A stretch of 64,000 nucleotides of DNA from Seriola aureovittata (GCF_021018895.1 NC_079384.1:22482640-22546639), one strand, 5' to 3'. Counted from the stretch's first letter, positions 1 through 11,643 are shown. Translations and numbers: made by a program. Notes: generated from the sequence alone by a model not told the origin.

Positions 1-362
1 TATGAAATCCGCTAAGTCAGGAGGAGTTCAGTCAGAGCAGCGAAGTCAACATGGCGGACAACATGTCACCACTTCTGGGTCAAGTAGATGCCGACAGCTT
101 GGTGGAAAAAATAAGAAGTGCTCAGAGATGTGGAAACTTCCTTTGACAAAAATTTTGACCCAGTTCTAAAGACACTCGAAGTGTGCTTGTCTAAAATCAC
201 CACACTAGATACATGGATGTATCTAGTGTGGGCAAGTTGAGAGCAAGCTGGAGGCAGCCCTCGATAAGATCGACTATCTAGAGAACTGGAGTCGGCAGTA
301 GCATCATACGTGTCATCTGGCTTCCTTAAGGCAGCGAAGGCGGTAACCCTGTTTCTTTCTTC
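1..362 (+). pseudogene. L1-type LINE ORF1 relic
   Basis: The segment opens with a short leader and an ATGGCGGACAAC start-like region at about 50, and continues as a coiled-coil-like stretch. Near 250-300 it reads K-L-E-A-A-L-D-K-I-D-Y-L-E-N-W-S-R, the motif that in L1-type ORF1 proteins joins the coiled coil to the RNA-binding domain (compare the intact ORF1 at 49181). Stops and frameshifts break it, and sequence after about 300 no longer reads. ORF1p normally coats LINE RNA as a trimeric chaperone; this copy cannot. It pairs with the endonuclease relic at 1437-2410 as one old element split by an LTR fragment and unassigned sequence. Confidence 0.6.
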
Positions 363-847
363 TGTTGGGTCTCAACATTCAAGAGACCAAATGTTTCTGT
401 GATCCACTGGACAAAGGAACTCTCACTCCACAGTTCCTCACACCTGGGGACGACCCTTCCCCCCAAGGACCCAACTGGGCAGCCAGTGTGGGTCAGCGTG
501 TGACATGTGACCCCCAAGGGTGTCACCAAACAAAACCAGTCCTCTGGACCTCTTCTCCCTCTCTTCCCTTCTTGGCTTGCTCTGGAGAGCAGCTCCAGCT
601 CTCTCCTCTCGGTTCTTCAAAGGGCAACAAGGCCCCAGCCCAGGTCAGCTCTGCTACCTGAGAAACCAGCTCTCTCGCCGGCCTGCTACCAGCAGCCTGC
701 AAACGCTCTTCTCCTCAACAGCAGCGACCTGCTTCGGATTAACTGTGAGTGAACCAAATCCTCTTCAGAATCAGCAGCTACGACACATGGCCAGCTGATT
801 TTCCAAGCAACAGGAGTCGTAGCAGAGTTAGCATGGAACAGCTAAAA
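363..847 (+). mobile_element. Truncated copy of the 1.5-kb LTR family
   Basis: Starts TGTTGGGTCTCAACATTCAA and follows the first ~480 bp of the complete LTRs at 28224-29750 (plus) and 20696-22236 (minus) with only scattered differences. Homology stops around 847, just after the block that in the 28224 copy is tandemly duplicated. No target duplication is visible because the 3' part is missing. The open frames here (for example 365-661) are frames of LTR DNA also present in the other copies, not genes. Confidence 0.8.
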
Positions 848-1436
848 TGTTGCTGCTTTCTTGAACAAAGTGTCACAGCCCGGATGATCTCCTTCCATAA
901 TTCCTGCTGACTGAGGGAATCCCTTCATATCATACATCACATGTGGCCATGGCCATATACTGAACTTCTCTGAAAATGCAAGGTTTGGCTACTAAAAGAG
1001 CTTCTTGAATAGGGTTATTGCTTGCTGGAGTTTGGTGGATCTGGGTCCCCTAACTTCAATCCTACATGCACTTTTTTTATATCCACCTTGATGGTTACTC
1101 ATATGCTCACTGTTGACTTTATATTATAATTTTTCTTGAATAGAGCTGCAGGCCAGCAGTTGAGGTTAGAAAGGAGTTTAATAGCAGGTCCAGCATCTTC
1201 CAATATTTAAGTAGGGTTGTTGGGTTTAACAGACCATAGTCTGACCACAATGTCTACCTGTTATCTTTGCTTGATGTTCCATGTACATAGTTCCGTTTTA
1301 AAAGTTAGCAAAGCAGTATTCTTATTTTCTGTCTACGTAATGTGTCTCAGTTTAGTTTCAATGAGCTCTGGTTGCTATCAATATTCTCATCCATATGTAG
1401 TCAAGATGGTTTTCTTAATACAAAATGGCCAGTGAC
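848..1436. other. Unassigned, no gene seen
   Basis: About 590 bp without a supportable coding region. It lies between the truncated LTR and the LINE endonuclease relic. Its 3' part (1140-1436) may be the decayed ORF1-ORF2 spacer of the same LINE, because a start-like ATG (1423) sits just upstream of the endonuclease frame. The 72-aa frame at 1217-1435 has no recognisable motif. Confidence 0.4.
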
Positions 1437-2410
1437 AAATCCACACGGAAATTTGCGGCTGGAATGTGGGAGGTACACACAATCCTATTAAGCAGAAAAT
1501 TTTTTTAAGCTTTCCAGAAAAGGAACACGTTCATATAGCCCTCCTGCAAGAAACACACCTGTCTGTTAATGAGCACTTAAAGTTAAAGTGGGACTGGGTC
1601 GGACAGGTGTTTAGCTCATCTTTTATAAGCAAGAGCAGAGGCATTGCCATTTTAATAAATAAAGCATCTACCTTTGTCCGGCGTCCAAACTATTTCTGAT
1701 AAATCGAGTAGATATGTAATGTTAAGGGGCTATCTCCATTGCCAGTTGGTGTCATTCCTTAATATTTACTTTCCACTGATATCCTAAAGGAGTTTTTTTA
1801 AATCGAAAAAAACTGGACCAGTCCTAGCCTGGTCAGATGCGTACACGAACTGATGAAGCCTCTTGGATGAGAGGTGAAACGTCTTCCCAGACAAATAACC
1901 TAGTCCAGTTGTTTTCGATTTAAAAAAAATCCTTTAGGATACTATGACCTGGACAAATGAGAATATACACAGGCTCTTTCCACTGATACAGTCTAATGAT
2001 TTCATCTCTCATGTCTCCTCCTTGTTTGCTGATTGGATTGGTGAAAACATAGTGATAGTTGGAGATTTTAACTGCTACTTTTCTTCTGTGATGGATGAAT
2101 CTCCGCCATTGCAAAATCCAATGTCTAAAAGTGCCAAAGCTGTGTCAGATACCTGCAGTGAACTTGATCTAGTTTATATCTAGTGTGTTTTACATCCTAA
2201 TGATAAAGAATTTACATTTTACTCAGTTGTACACAAAACCACATTAAGAGCTGCAGTATTGGATATATTATTATATCAGATCACTTGCCTATCTATTTAG
2301 CTTTGAATAACTTGAATCCCATGTCTCAGAGCCAACCTTGGAGATACAAATCTTTCCTGAATCATGACCTAATTTTGAAAAATATCTAAAACAACAGCTG
2401 AACTATTTCT
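1437..2410 (+). pseudogene. L1-type LINE ORF2 endonuclease relic
   Basis: Frames from about 1452 read C-G-W-N-V-G-G-T-H-N-P-I-K-Q-K, then A-L-L-Q-E-T-H-L and later I-V-I-V-G-D-F-N. These are the N-W/Q-E-T-H/G-D-F-N landmarks of apurinic/apyrimidinic-type LINE endonucleases, which nick target DNA to prime reverse transcription. The order matches the fuller copies at 43962 (minus) and 50410 (plus). The frame is split by a MITE at 1782-1939 and by stops (1699, 2183), and homology fades at about 2400 before any RT motif. It is a dead 5' fragment. Confidence 0.8.
1782..1939. mobile_element. 158-bp TA-flanked MITE
   Basis: The ends are inverted copies of each other: TCCTAAAGGAGTTTTTTTAA on the left and the near-complement ending ATCCTTTAGGA on the right, extending about 40 bp inward. 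TA precedes (1780-1781) and follows (1940-1941) the element, as expected for Tc1/mariner-type insertion. The central part contains a GATGAAGCCTCTTGGATGAG block. It interrupts the LINE endonuclease frame, so it is younger than that LINE. Confidence 0.85.
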
Positions 2411-4265
2411 TTGAAGGTGTACTGTGTAATATCATACTACTTGCTCCACCTCCATAAAGGGCAGCATTTCACCTCTTCACCCCTGTCCAGTTAACCATGT
2501 TGTGGTTTTCGCATTGTTCCTTATAATTAATTATTTATATGTGCATTTATTGTTGAAAGTTAAAATTGTTGATAGCACTGAAACAAATTATGAATACTTG
2601 TAATATAAACCTATAAAATTTTAAGGCAAGGGGATACTGCATGACATATGGGTGTCAGGCTATAGCAGCAGGAGGAAGGGATGCCAGGATTGCCAGGTAG
2701 GTTTTTACGATACAAGATATTTGGCTTGGTGTTTGGTGCAATTAACTTATTTATAGGAAATAACAATAAAAAGATAAAATACTGCAACAGTCAAAAAGAT
2801 AACTGTACATAGATACACTTATATAAAAAAAATAGAAAATTCCAGGGAAATTTTGAGTGCCTAGTGACCAACATAAGATGTTATTCACCAGTCTAAAATA
2901 AAAGTAGCGAGCTCGGCATCACATTGCATCTCTTTACTCGACTAGAGTCACCCCCAGCAGTGGGAAGCCACATCAGTATTTACTTGATTTACTTTACAGG
3001 ATTCTTTTCTTTGCCGTTGCATATGGTTTCTTCTCGGAGTGGTCCTTCGGGATGGAGCTAAAGATCACTTTCAAACTTGGGAGCTGTAAGTTTTACCATT
3101 TTATGTTGCTTTACTGTATGTTCACGAGAGCCTGTTATGTGTTTTTAGCATTGCAGCTAATGTGGCTAAGATTTTGCCTCGTCCACACAGCCGGTGTTGT
3201 GCCAAAAAGTGATTTTCGTCCACGGGAGCGCGCGCAGCCTGTTAAAGCTGAAAAGTGCAGTTTCTATGCCTCTACAGCTGCTTTCATCTGGATCAAACAG
3301 CCATTACGAACAAATACACTAACTCTATGTCCAAGCTAATACTGATGTTATAGTAGCGTTAACGCCATATTTTAGAATTTACTCTCGTTGAAATGGGGCA
3401 CCAGTCCTCTGGGAGGACAACAATGAACTAGAAAATTCCAGGGAAATTTTGAGTGCCACGGGGGCTACTGCCGGGATGAGTACATGATTTATTTCCAGTG
3501 TTCAAAAGTCACCCTGATCATATTCTGGTTTTGAGAAATTTCTTGATATAAAAGACTCTGATATAAAACAATGTCACATTCCTCCATCATGTATTATGTG
3601 GGAAATATCTCAAATTCTGTGTTGTTTTTTTTAATAAAACAAGAGGCAACATGTCTTCAAACGGGCATTTAAAGGGTTAAAATCCTGAAAACTAATAAAC
3701 ATTTGGTAGGTTTGAGCAGAACTGAAGTGGTTTAAGAGATGTATGCAAAAAAAAGCAGAAAAAAATATTGATATATGATGATTTTATAGCATTTTCTTTG
3801 TGTGTCCTTTTTTGGACGTGAGGAACCCCAGAGGGTACAAAATGTGTTACCAGTGTATAATAGACCTGTAACAGTAACTGACATTAGATTTTAAAAATAT
3901 GTCAAAAAAGACACTTTCTTGCAGAAATCCATATCTTCAGCTGTAACACAGCCAAAATGATCAGCAAATCAAAAAAGAAAAGTGAAGAAAATGTCCAAAA
4001 AAGGACAGCGGGCCCCCTGAGGGTTAATAAATCCCATGAACCGCCATTTAAATTACCAGTATTATGTTTTTTTCTGTGCAAAATTTAACATTACTGGGGA
4101 GGAGAGCAACGCGACTAGAAGTGACAGCGAGAGAGGGCTAGTAGCTTCTCCTCTGCTCTGTCTCAGCGGAGACCGTCACAACTTCATTCACTCTTTTAAC
4201 AAAACAAAAAGGAAAGCAACGAAGGAAGCAGTAAATGGACTTACATATTTAAGACCTAACTAAAT
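2411..4265. other. Unassigned intergenic DNA
   Basis: No coding region is supportable. Direct copies of a 29-bp sequence (start TAGAAAATTCCAGGG) lie at 2833-2861 and 3429-3457, bracketing 567 bp. Poly-A and AT-rich stretches are scattered through it. A block ending GGGCCCCCTGAGGGTTAA near 4025 resembles a MITE terminus, but no clear partner was found. The frames at 3052-3339 and 4036-4263 lack recognisable motifs. Confidence 0.5.
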
Positions 4266-5304
4266 GTAATTAGTGCCACGGGTGCTCAGCTCCGAGGCAC
4301 TCCTCTCAGCTATTCTAGCTGTAGAGGAGTGCCTCGGGGCGTTCCCATAGCAATGTGAAAATCTGCCCAGAATTTGGCTTCTACATGGCTTCAAACAACT
4401 GCAAATTATGAGAAAACCGTTACTTCTTTTCATAAACCGAAAAGACCATGCCAGACACTGAAGCCAGAAGTTTCTACAGTCTCTATTTTATTCAGATATT
4501 CCTTAAAATGAGTGCGTAAGCTCAGTGCGAAGACAGAGAGAGATTCTTTTGAAAAAAAAAGACGATTACATTAGGTGTCAATGAGAGTGAGACAGGTATT
4601 GCTGCCGGACTCGGCACCCCCGTTTAAATTTTGTGCAGACCCTGCCTGTCAAAGTTACATTTTATGAATCCCAACAACTATGTCTACATTTTCAGAAAGA
4701 ATTATTTGTCTCCTTTTTACGGTTTGGCCGCAAGCTCGAGTTAAAAATAAAAATAAAGGTTATTTTTTACTGCTTCACGCACTCTAGCCAACTGACGCTT
4801 TCACTCTAACTTTGAAGAAAAAGTGAATTGCACTCCTCCTTTGAGTGCTCACAGTTTGAAAAGTTTACATGTTATGTAAAAACAGTTCCTGTCTTTTTGA
4901 GAGAGCAGAAGTTTTCCTCCGTTTTATAGTTTGAATCACATTTCTACGTGCAGGTATGAGAGAGCTGGGTGACTCAGAAAAAAGGTGCAATTTTGTAGAA
5001 AAAAGGTGGGTTTCTAAAGAAAATTCCAATGCATTCCTAATGTATTATTTATTGCCAGTTTTTTGGGAATAACTTTGGGAAAAATTGGAATTTTAACACC
5101 AAAAGTCATAGCACCCCTTTCGGGATCAAGACGCACGTTTTGATGTATATATTACTGGGGTTTTCTCAAAGCTGCGGGACGAGTTACGCGCCGAAATTTG
5201 GCGGAAGAATAATAAACCCAAAACAGAAGATTTCAATAGACTCCTCTCAGCTATTCTAGCTGTAGAGGAGTGCCTCGGAGCTGAGCACCCGTGGCACTAA
5301 TTAC
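4266..5304. mobile_element. DNA transposon with hairpin-forming inverted termini
   Basis: The left end GTAATTAGTGCCACGGGTGC is matched in inverse orientation by the right end (to 5304), and the inversion runs about 65 bp. Each terminus contains a self-complementary block (4294-4335 and 5241-5276; arms GAGGCACTCCTCT / AGAGGAGTGCCTC) that could form a hairpin. The ~0.9-kb interior is non-coding. Because the symmetry extends through the insertion site, the target duplication is ambiguous; TA (4267-4268, 5302-5303) is one reading. The superfamily is not assigned. Confidence 0.75.
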
Positions 5305-5644
5305 TTCATTGCCAAATTTATCAATCTCATATCGGAAGCTATGACTTCTCGATTCAATGGATCTCCAGTCTCTACGTCAAAAGAATACAACAGGACCAAA
5401 ACTGGGTGTAAATAAAGGAGTTTATTAACTAAACTACTAGCTACAGAGTAAATGCAAGGTGTAATAATCATAAAGATGAAAATAATAATGAAATGAGCAG
5501 TGTGATGAGTTGGCAATGGTGGGAGAGAATATGTTATGGCTATATACTATGAATATAGAGCTAATGATACTACATCTACGAATTAGGTTGATGATTTAAT
5601 ATTGCTATATTTCGACATCAACCCAGTCATGAGCAGAGTGTTAA
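5305..5644. other. Unassigned, no gene seen
   Basis: About 340 bp of AT-rich DNA between two DNA transposons. The 71-aa minus-strand frame at 5301-5516 shows no motif. Confidence 0.4.
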
Positions 5645-7312
5645 AGGGGACATATTATGCTCCTTTTCAACAAGTTTGAATAAGTCTCAGAGGTCCTCAA
5701 AGCATGTCTTTGAAGCTTCTTGCTAAAAAATCCACTCCAATTCTATATTTCAGCATGCCTGTAAACACCTCTTTTGCAGCCTTGTTCAGAACAGGCTGTT
5801 TCTGTGTCTGTAGCTTTAAATGCAAATGAGCTGTGCCTGACCACGCCCCTCTTCGGAAGGGGATTCTGTTCGGGCTTCTGGCACCATGCTCTAATGTTTA
5901 CGGTGACCGTGACAGGCGACCTAGCTAGGTAGCTAATGCTAACTGTTACTGTCTCGTCATTACTGGGAGCTCTTTTGGTAAATAAGCACTATTGTGAATT
6001 GCGTAATGTAGTTATCTGTCATGCCTCCTTAGATATACTTTTACAGTCTGAAAAAAGTTGTATGTGGACAGCTACAGGTGTTCAATGTCAGTACTAGTCA
6101 GATATTTTAATAGATGCTGACAAAGTAAATCATTTTTATCCATGTTTTGAGCAGAGATGCTCATCATGACATCTTCCTTTATGTAGTTAATTTATTTTGT
6201 GTATTACAATGAAAGCTGTAAATCAGCATAAACATGTCTGACAGCAACAGTAATCTTTAATCAAAGACTAAACTGTGCAGCTTTTTACACTACACTGTTG
6301 TCAAACTCCACATTATATGCAATAAGTGACATGTTATAAATGTTACCTATGTTATATGCGCTTGATATGTAGCCAAGCTTACTTCTTACCCACCTTAGCT
6401 CCACTGTCCGTCAGTTTTTGAATTTCATAAGCTTTATATTTTGGTGAATGTTACCATTTTTCTCTATATTTTAGATAGGTGCTCCTGTGGAAACTGTGCA
6501 ACCATGCCCACAGAAGCTGAGAATATCTGCTGCTAGGAGATACCAGAGGTAGCATTCTCACTGGACAAACTAATCAGTAATTTGTTTTGATTACATTACA
6601 ATTATAATAAACCATAGTATTTACCATTTGCAATTCACTGTAGGTTACCAGACAGCTGTGGGAGATCGAGGAAGATTTACCATGTATGGTAGACCGTCCT
6701 GGGTTGGAGCCGCTCTGCCTCAATGTGTACTCCCTCCAGAATGCCTGCAACATGTACCGCACTGACTATGGTCCTTTACGGTTGAGAGGAATACACCAGT
6801 ATGTTTTGCTTCTTTGTAAAAACATAGTTTCAATCTAAATAAAAGATGTTAGGCAGTCTTGTTTTACTTCAGTGCACATAATTTTACAATGGTAATAACA
6901 CACCACAAATAGAGTAACACACCCTCAAATAAATTAGTTTAGCTGCTCTTTGATTTGTAAAGTTCTTCTATCAGCAAATAGTGTGCATATAATATATGAA
7001 TTCAGAGGAGTCATTTCTTTAGTAACAATCAAGCATTTATTTGCATCGAATGAGGGACTTATAATCAGTGATAATAAAAAAACTGTAGGATTCACTCGAT
7101 CCATAAAAAAAATTGTGAGACACAACATAGATATATGTTTGCAAGACTAAATGCCCTGTCCAGTTGTTTTAGTCGGTACAGGTATTTAGCCTATAGGAGC
7201 TGTGTGAGAGAGGATGGACTTTTCTCATGTTTGGGGGGTTCGTAGACATGCCAGGGACACATACTACTGATAGAAAACCATGGAAAAGTGCATTTTGCAT
7301 AATATGTCCCCT
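5645..7312. mobile_element. TTAA-flanked DNA transposon (Kolobok-like)
   Basis: The inverted ends AGGGGACATATTATGC (5645) and GCATAATATGTCCCCT (to 7312) are each flanked by TTAA (5641-5644 and 7313-7316). TTAA duplication is typical of Kolobok and piggyBac elements; the terminal sequence resembles Kolobok-type elements known from fish, but this assignment is from memory. The interior has splice-site-bounded exons for a P2X7-C-terminus-like domain (6475-6548, 6644-6798) and no transposase frame, so this copy is non-autonomous. Confidence 0.8.
6475..6798 (+). pseudogene. P2X7 C-terminus-like zinc domain, two exons
   Basis: Exon 1 (6475-6548, after TTTTAG and before GTAGC) reads C-S-C-G-N-C-A-T-M-P-T-E-A-E-N-I-C-C, a stop (TAG), then E-I-P-E. 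Exon 2 (6644-6798, after CTGTAG and before GTATGT) reads on through P-C-M, R-P-G-L-E-P-L-C-L-N-V and Y-R-T-D-Y-G. The Cys cluster plus the downstream C-L-N-V and aromatic-Y-G pattern match the cysteine-rich cytosolic domain of P2X7 receptors and the free-standing proteins that share it. In the receptor the domain is cytosolic and binds zinc; its job in the transposon is unknown. The in-frame stop makes this copy a pseudogene. No transmembrane channel segment is present, so it is not a P2X receptor gene. Confidence 0.65.
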
Positions 7313-7316
7313 TTAA

Positions 7317-7865
7317 GACCGGCCTATTGTGAGTTGCACGGTAGCTGAAGACCCTCGGCTGGAGACGCGGGATCTAGGTGGATTCTCCTGGAGGCCATGT
7401 CCCGTTATCACAATGACGGATTCTGCCGGTGTCTCAGCGATTCAGCTCTGGTGGAGTTTGCTGGGAGACTCTCTGTCTCGGGCACTCTTGATTTCTGCTC
7501 GGCTTCTCTGCAGGCGGTCGTGCAGAGGTGTTATCTGCCTACTTCTCTTGCGGGTTGATGTGAAATAAACTCTAACGCTCTTCACTTTGGCTGGATACTT
7601 TAGAGGAGACTGGCATTGAACAGATGACTCTAGAGTTGTCAAAATCTTCAAAAAGGAAAACTTGATGATGATTTAAAAGTTACAAAACTGCTCTGAGGCA
7701 CTTCTGCTGTTTTGGGCCGGGCTTTGAGCCAGGACTGAGCTTTGAGCAAAGTTCTCAGCTTCTAGTTTCTGCATTGGAACACCCTTAGCATCTCGCCGAG
7801 TTTCTAACTTTTTCTTGTTTGTAACATTTCTGACCTCTTCTCACCTTTCAGACTTTTCTGTCTTC
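7317..7865. other. Unassigned, no gene seen
   Basis: About 550 bp between the TTAA transposon and a solo LTR. A 79-aa open frame (7329-7568) shows no recognisable motif. Confidence 0.4.
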
Positions 7866-7870
7866 TCGTC

Positions 7871-8459
7871 TGTCACACGGTGAGGTCAAGTTTGGGTTTG
7901 TCCTGTCTCCATGTCTTGTCATTTCCTGTTTTATTTTGAAAGGTTAACTCTCCTCTCGTTTCAGGTCACTTGCCCTTCCTCATGTGTCACCTGTCTGAGT
8001 GTCTTCCCTGATTCCTGATTGTGTCCACCTGTTCCCCATTTGCCCTAATGTGTCTTATAGTCTGCGTCTCCCTTTGTCTTGTGCCAGAGTGTCTTGTTCT
8101 AGTCGTGCACCCCAGCTTTCTATCACAGTCCTTGCCTTGTCTTTGCCTTATACTTCGTCTTTACCTCCTTGTGAGTGATTTTTTGTTTGTAATTTCATAG
8201 AATAGAGTTTTGTTTGTCAAGTTCATAGCAGTTTTTGTAGCCTCCTTGTGGAGTGATTTTCTGTTGGTTTATTCCTTTTTTGTTTCAGCGTTTTTGTCCC
8301 TCCAGTTGGAGTGGGTTTTGTTTATTAGATTCTTCCCGAACAGCATAATTTTTCATAGTTGGTTTTATTTGTCACTCCCTCTCGAGGTAGGAGTATTTAA
8401 ATAAAGACTGCCTTATTGACACTCTGCATCTGAGTCCTCATTCTAGTCCAGGCCTGACA
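7871..8459 (+). mobile_element. Solo LTR (TGTCACAC family)
   Basis: Begins TGTCACACGGTGAGG and ends AGGCCTGACA, with a perfect 5-bp duplication TCGTC at 7866-7870 and 8460-8464. An AATAAA signal near 8398-8405 lies about 55 bp before the 3' end, giving plus orientation. It shares the GGTCACTTGCCCTTCCTCATG block, the T-rich GAGTGATTTTTTG repeats and the GCATCTGAGTCCT 3' region with the LTR at 39610-46314. No internal region remains, so it is a solo LTR left by LTR-LTR recombination. Confidence 0.85.
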
Positions 8460-8464
8460 TCGTC

Positions 8465-10609
8465 ATCTCTGACTTCTCTTCATCTGACATCTGACCAATA
8501 TGTGAATTGATCGCAACTGTTTTATCCCCTGGGGGGGCTGGCGCATGTTTCAGGAGCATCACTCGTCTTTTCCTGTGTTTCCACTTGGAGAAGAGAGGAA
8601 ATTTCCACTGAACTTTGGAATAATTTAATTCTAGAGTTTACTTATAAACTCGTACATCCGTCTTCCACCATGACCACAAAACATTAAATGAAATAACATG
8701 TTAAACTACTTGCACTAATAATGGCAGTCTAAAAAGTGGATTACACGGCAGTTCTTTGACTGTAATAATAAAAATATGGACATTCTGGATGTCATGTAGT
8801 GTGTGTTACCTCGTGTGAAGGATGCTGACTGTATGGTCACATGAAGGACATTGTCTTAAAATCTACATGTACATTTCAAACATTCTAAGGGATAGAAGTT
8901 TGGGATTAAACTATTGCATAGGAACTAATGAGTTACAGAACAGCTAGATATTTAATTTTACATTCTTCCCTAGATCTGTGTCAGTGTTCTGCTGGTCACT
9001 ACCCAGGATTGGAATGTGGGTTGTAGTTTATGACTCTTATCTAGAGAGGGGCAGAGGAAGGGAAGTTGGTGTGTGTGTGTGTGCGTGCGTGTGTGTGTGT
9101 GTGTGTTCACGCATGGCACAGAGAGGCCAGGATTCACACCTTAGTGTTAATCAGTCCTTTTGTTGTTACTTTTCCTATATAAGAAACAATCAAATATCAT
9201 TAGAGAGTCTTATTGTTACAAACTGGAGATTTTGTCAATATTCTCCAGTTGTTTGGTGTCCATTAGTTAATCCTCTGGAGCTGATCCTTTGACCTTTGGT
9301 CTGGTTCTGTGTTGTTCTGACATGCTAAAAGCATGGTCTGTTTGTGGAATAGGGGTCCTATCAATTTGATAGTTTGATGGTGGGAAGAGTCACAAAGTGT
9401 CAATTGTGGGTCTGTAACTCTGCATGTCCTTATAATGAACTTCCTTAATGGCTTGTGACTGATGCCAGGTATGTATGCTACATTATGTATGTGTGAGACG
9501 ATAATGTTTATTTCAACAGAATTTGTGCCCATAAACGTGTTTGCTGTATATAGTGTAATCAGGCATGATATTAACGTGATTACAGTCAATAATGTTATTT
9601 TTTATGTTTGTGTGTTTGTTATGTCTGATATCCTTGTTAAATAGACTGTAATTAATATAATGTATGTCTGACTTATGTATGCAATAAAAACATTTGGGAC
9701 TGAAAGGGTTTTCTGCCCCAAAATTACTTCAAATCACTCACCACAATTATGATTTGAAGATTATACCATAACCAGTACACTTTACCTGTTGAAAACTCTG
9801 TAATGGGCCAATGTAACGCATAAAATGCAGTTTTTTACTTGCCAAAAATTGATTCCAGCTCCTAATGTTGGACTTTAAAGGTAAACATATTTGTAGATAT
9901 ATATATATGTAGCTATATATCTACATATATGTGTGTGTGTGTATATATATTTATATATATATATATATATATGTGTATATATGTAGAGAGAGAGAAAGAG
10001 AGATTGTCCACTCATACTTGATTGAGACGTCCGCGCATATTTGATTGACACGTCCACGCCCAAGTATTAACCAAAGTTCCGTGCGCAGAAAGAGATTTGA
10101 CGTGTTCAAAATTTACAGTTATATCATCTCAATTAACCTGAAAACGCACAGATTGCGACATCCCATCATGGATCCCTGTCTCTTTGACCAGATACTAAAC
10201 TATAACTTAATTATAGTTATGTATCATTGGCCTAATGAGAGCATAGGCTACATCTTATGTGGCAAATCATATAAAATGTTTATAAATGTTAAAAAGGTTT
10301 AAAAGCAATTGTAAGTGTGCTTTCTGATATATTTAAATATATTTTAGAAATAGTTAAGGATGTGTGTGTTTGAGAGTGTGTTTTTTTAATGATTTATCTT
10401 TAATTAACAGCAATCAATCGAAATTGCTTTGCCACCCTTATAACATTAGTAATAATAGCCTTAATTAGAAGCAATGCAACTTTTTATTTGACAAGTCCTA
10501 TAAATATTTAATAACTTTTAAAGTGAAGAAATGAAGAATTTTTTTTTTTTTTAAATATAAATTCTAATAGCTCACAATTTACTTACTTTACTCACTTTAC
10601 TTTTTACAG
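8465..10609. other. Unassigned DNA with microsatellites
   Basis: No supportable gene. A GT-rich microsatellite lies at about 9068-9106 and an alternating AT/GT tract at about 9893-9990, followed by a short imperfect tandem pair (GTCCACTCATACTTGATTGA-like, 10007-10060). Frames at 8978-9292, 9263-9589 and 9875-10063 cross these repeats and lack motifs. Confidence 0.5.
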
Positions 10610-11521
10610 ATGGTCAGTTGTACTATATTAGGTACAAAGGACAACCTCAGTGCCTCAAGGCAAAGGTCTTATGTTGACAAAAGGAGGCAAATAAGGTTTT
10701 TGTGGACTTCCATGCCAGCAGTGTAGGGTCACACTGTGGCCAGAAGAAAACCCGAGAGGCTATTTTACAAAGATTTTACTGGCCTGGCATGTCAGAGGAC
10801 ATAAATCAGTGGGTTAGTATGAGCCTGTACTTTCCTCCAAGATTGTTGTTAGTCTCACAAAAAAATGCTTTTCTTTTATAAAATTGTCTGTTAATACTAT
10901 ACACTCTAAACTCTTAAGTGATGCTAAAATGAAAACTTGTTTTTATGACATTCTAAATCACACAGATGGGGAAAATGATAATAGTTTGTTTTTTGGTTGT
11001 TGTTTCATATGTCAGGTGAACCAGTGTACTGCATGCCGGGCAAGCGGTGTGATCATCAAACAGGAGGTGGAATACAAACCAATACAGGTAAAAAAAACCA
11101 ACAAAGGTTTTGTTTTTATATCATCTTTTACTTTTAGATAAAAATAAGTTATTAACAGAAATTTTACAGGAAATATGACACACATTTATCAGTCAATATT
11201 TTCTGTATTATAGGTTACCACACCATTTGAACTGATTGGAATGGACTTAATCTGGAAATTAAAAACTACCACTACAGGCAATTAGTATATATGTGTACTG
11301 ATTGACTATTTAACCAAGTGGCCCCAGGCATACGCCATCAAATCTAAAACCGCAGAGGACGTAACGCTCAATGCATCCTCAAATTTCAAATTTTTTTGGG
11401 ACAAGCATTTGGACGCTGTCGTGTTTAGCCTGAGGACAAAGTGCCAAATGATGACCAAATTCTTACCTTTTTTTTTTATGTTCGGGAGAGAGGCGAGGTA
11501 TCCATCTCAAATACCTGATTA
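10610..11521 (+). pseudogene. Gypsy-type integrase, zinc-binding and core exons
   Basis: Exon 1 (10610-10812, after TTTTTACAG) reads V-F-V-D-F-H-A-S-S-V-G-S-H-C-G-Q-K-K-T and R-F-Y-W-P-G-M, the H-H half of a gypsy integrase H2C2 finger. Exon 2 (11016-11087) supplies C-T-A-C. Exon 3 (from 11214) reads P-F-E-L-I-G-M-D-L and L-I-D-Y-L-T-K-W-P, core-domain start with the first catalytic Asp. It then jumps to D-K-H-L-D-A-V-V-F-S-L-R-T-K and M-F-G-R-E-A-R-Y-P, skipping the part that should carry the second Asp and the Glu. In-frame stops lie in exon 1 (TGA) and exon 3 (TAG). Introns with consensus borders point to a transposon- or GIN1-like gene rather than an LTR element. The product would have been a DDE integrase; this copy is dead. 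Confidence 0.75.
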
Positions 11522-11643
11522 ATACAGGGTGAGTTGTACTTGGTATATTGATGAAACAAACAACATTTTAAATATTGTCATAATGTAACATGAGAACAGT
11601 GTATGTATTAGTGCTTTAATTAAATTGTGAAATCATTTTATAG

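Noticed and set aside
3660..4030. MITE between an AGGGTTAA and a GAGGGTTAA block
   Set aside because: The inner sequences do not mirror each other beyond a few bases, so termini cannot be paired.
6475..6798. Host P2RX7 receptor gene
   Set aside because: Only the cytosolic Cys-rich domain is present, with a stop, inside TTAA-flanked inverted repeats.
9875..10063. 62-aa minus-strand Tyr/Ile-rich frame
   Set aside because: Translation of an AT/GT microsatellite.
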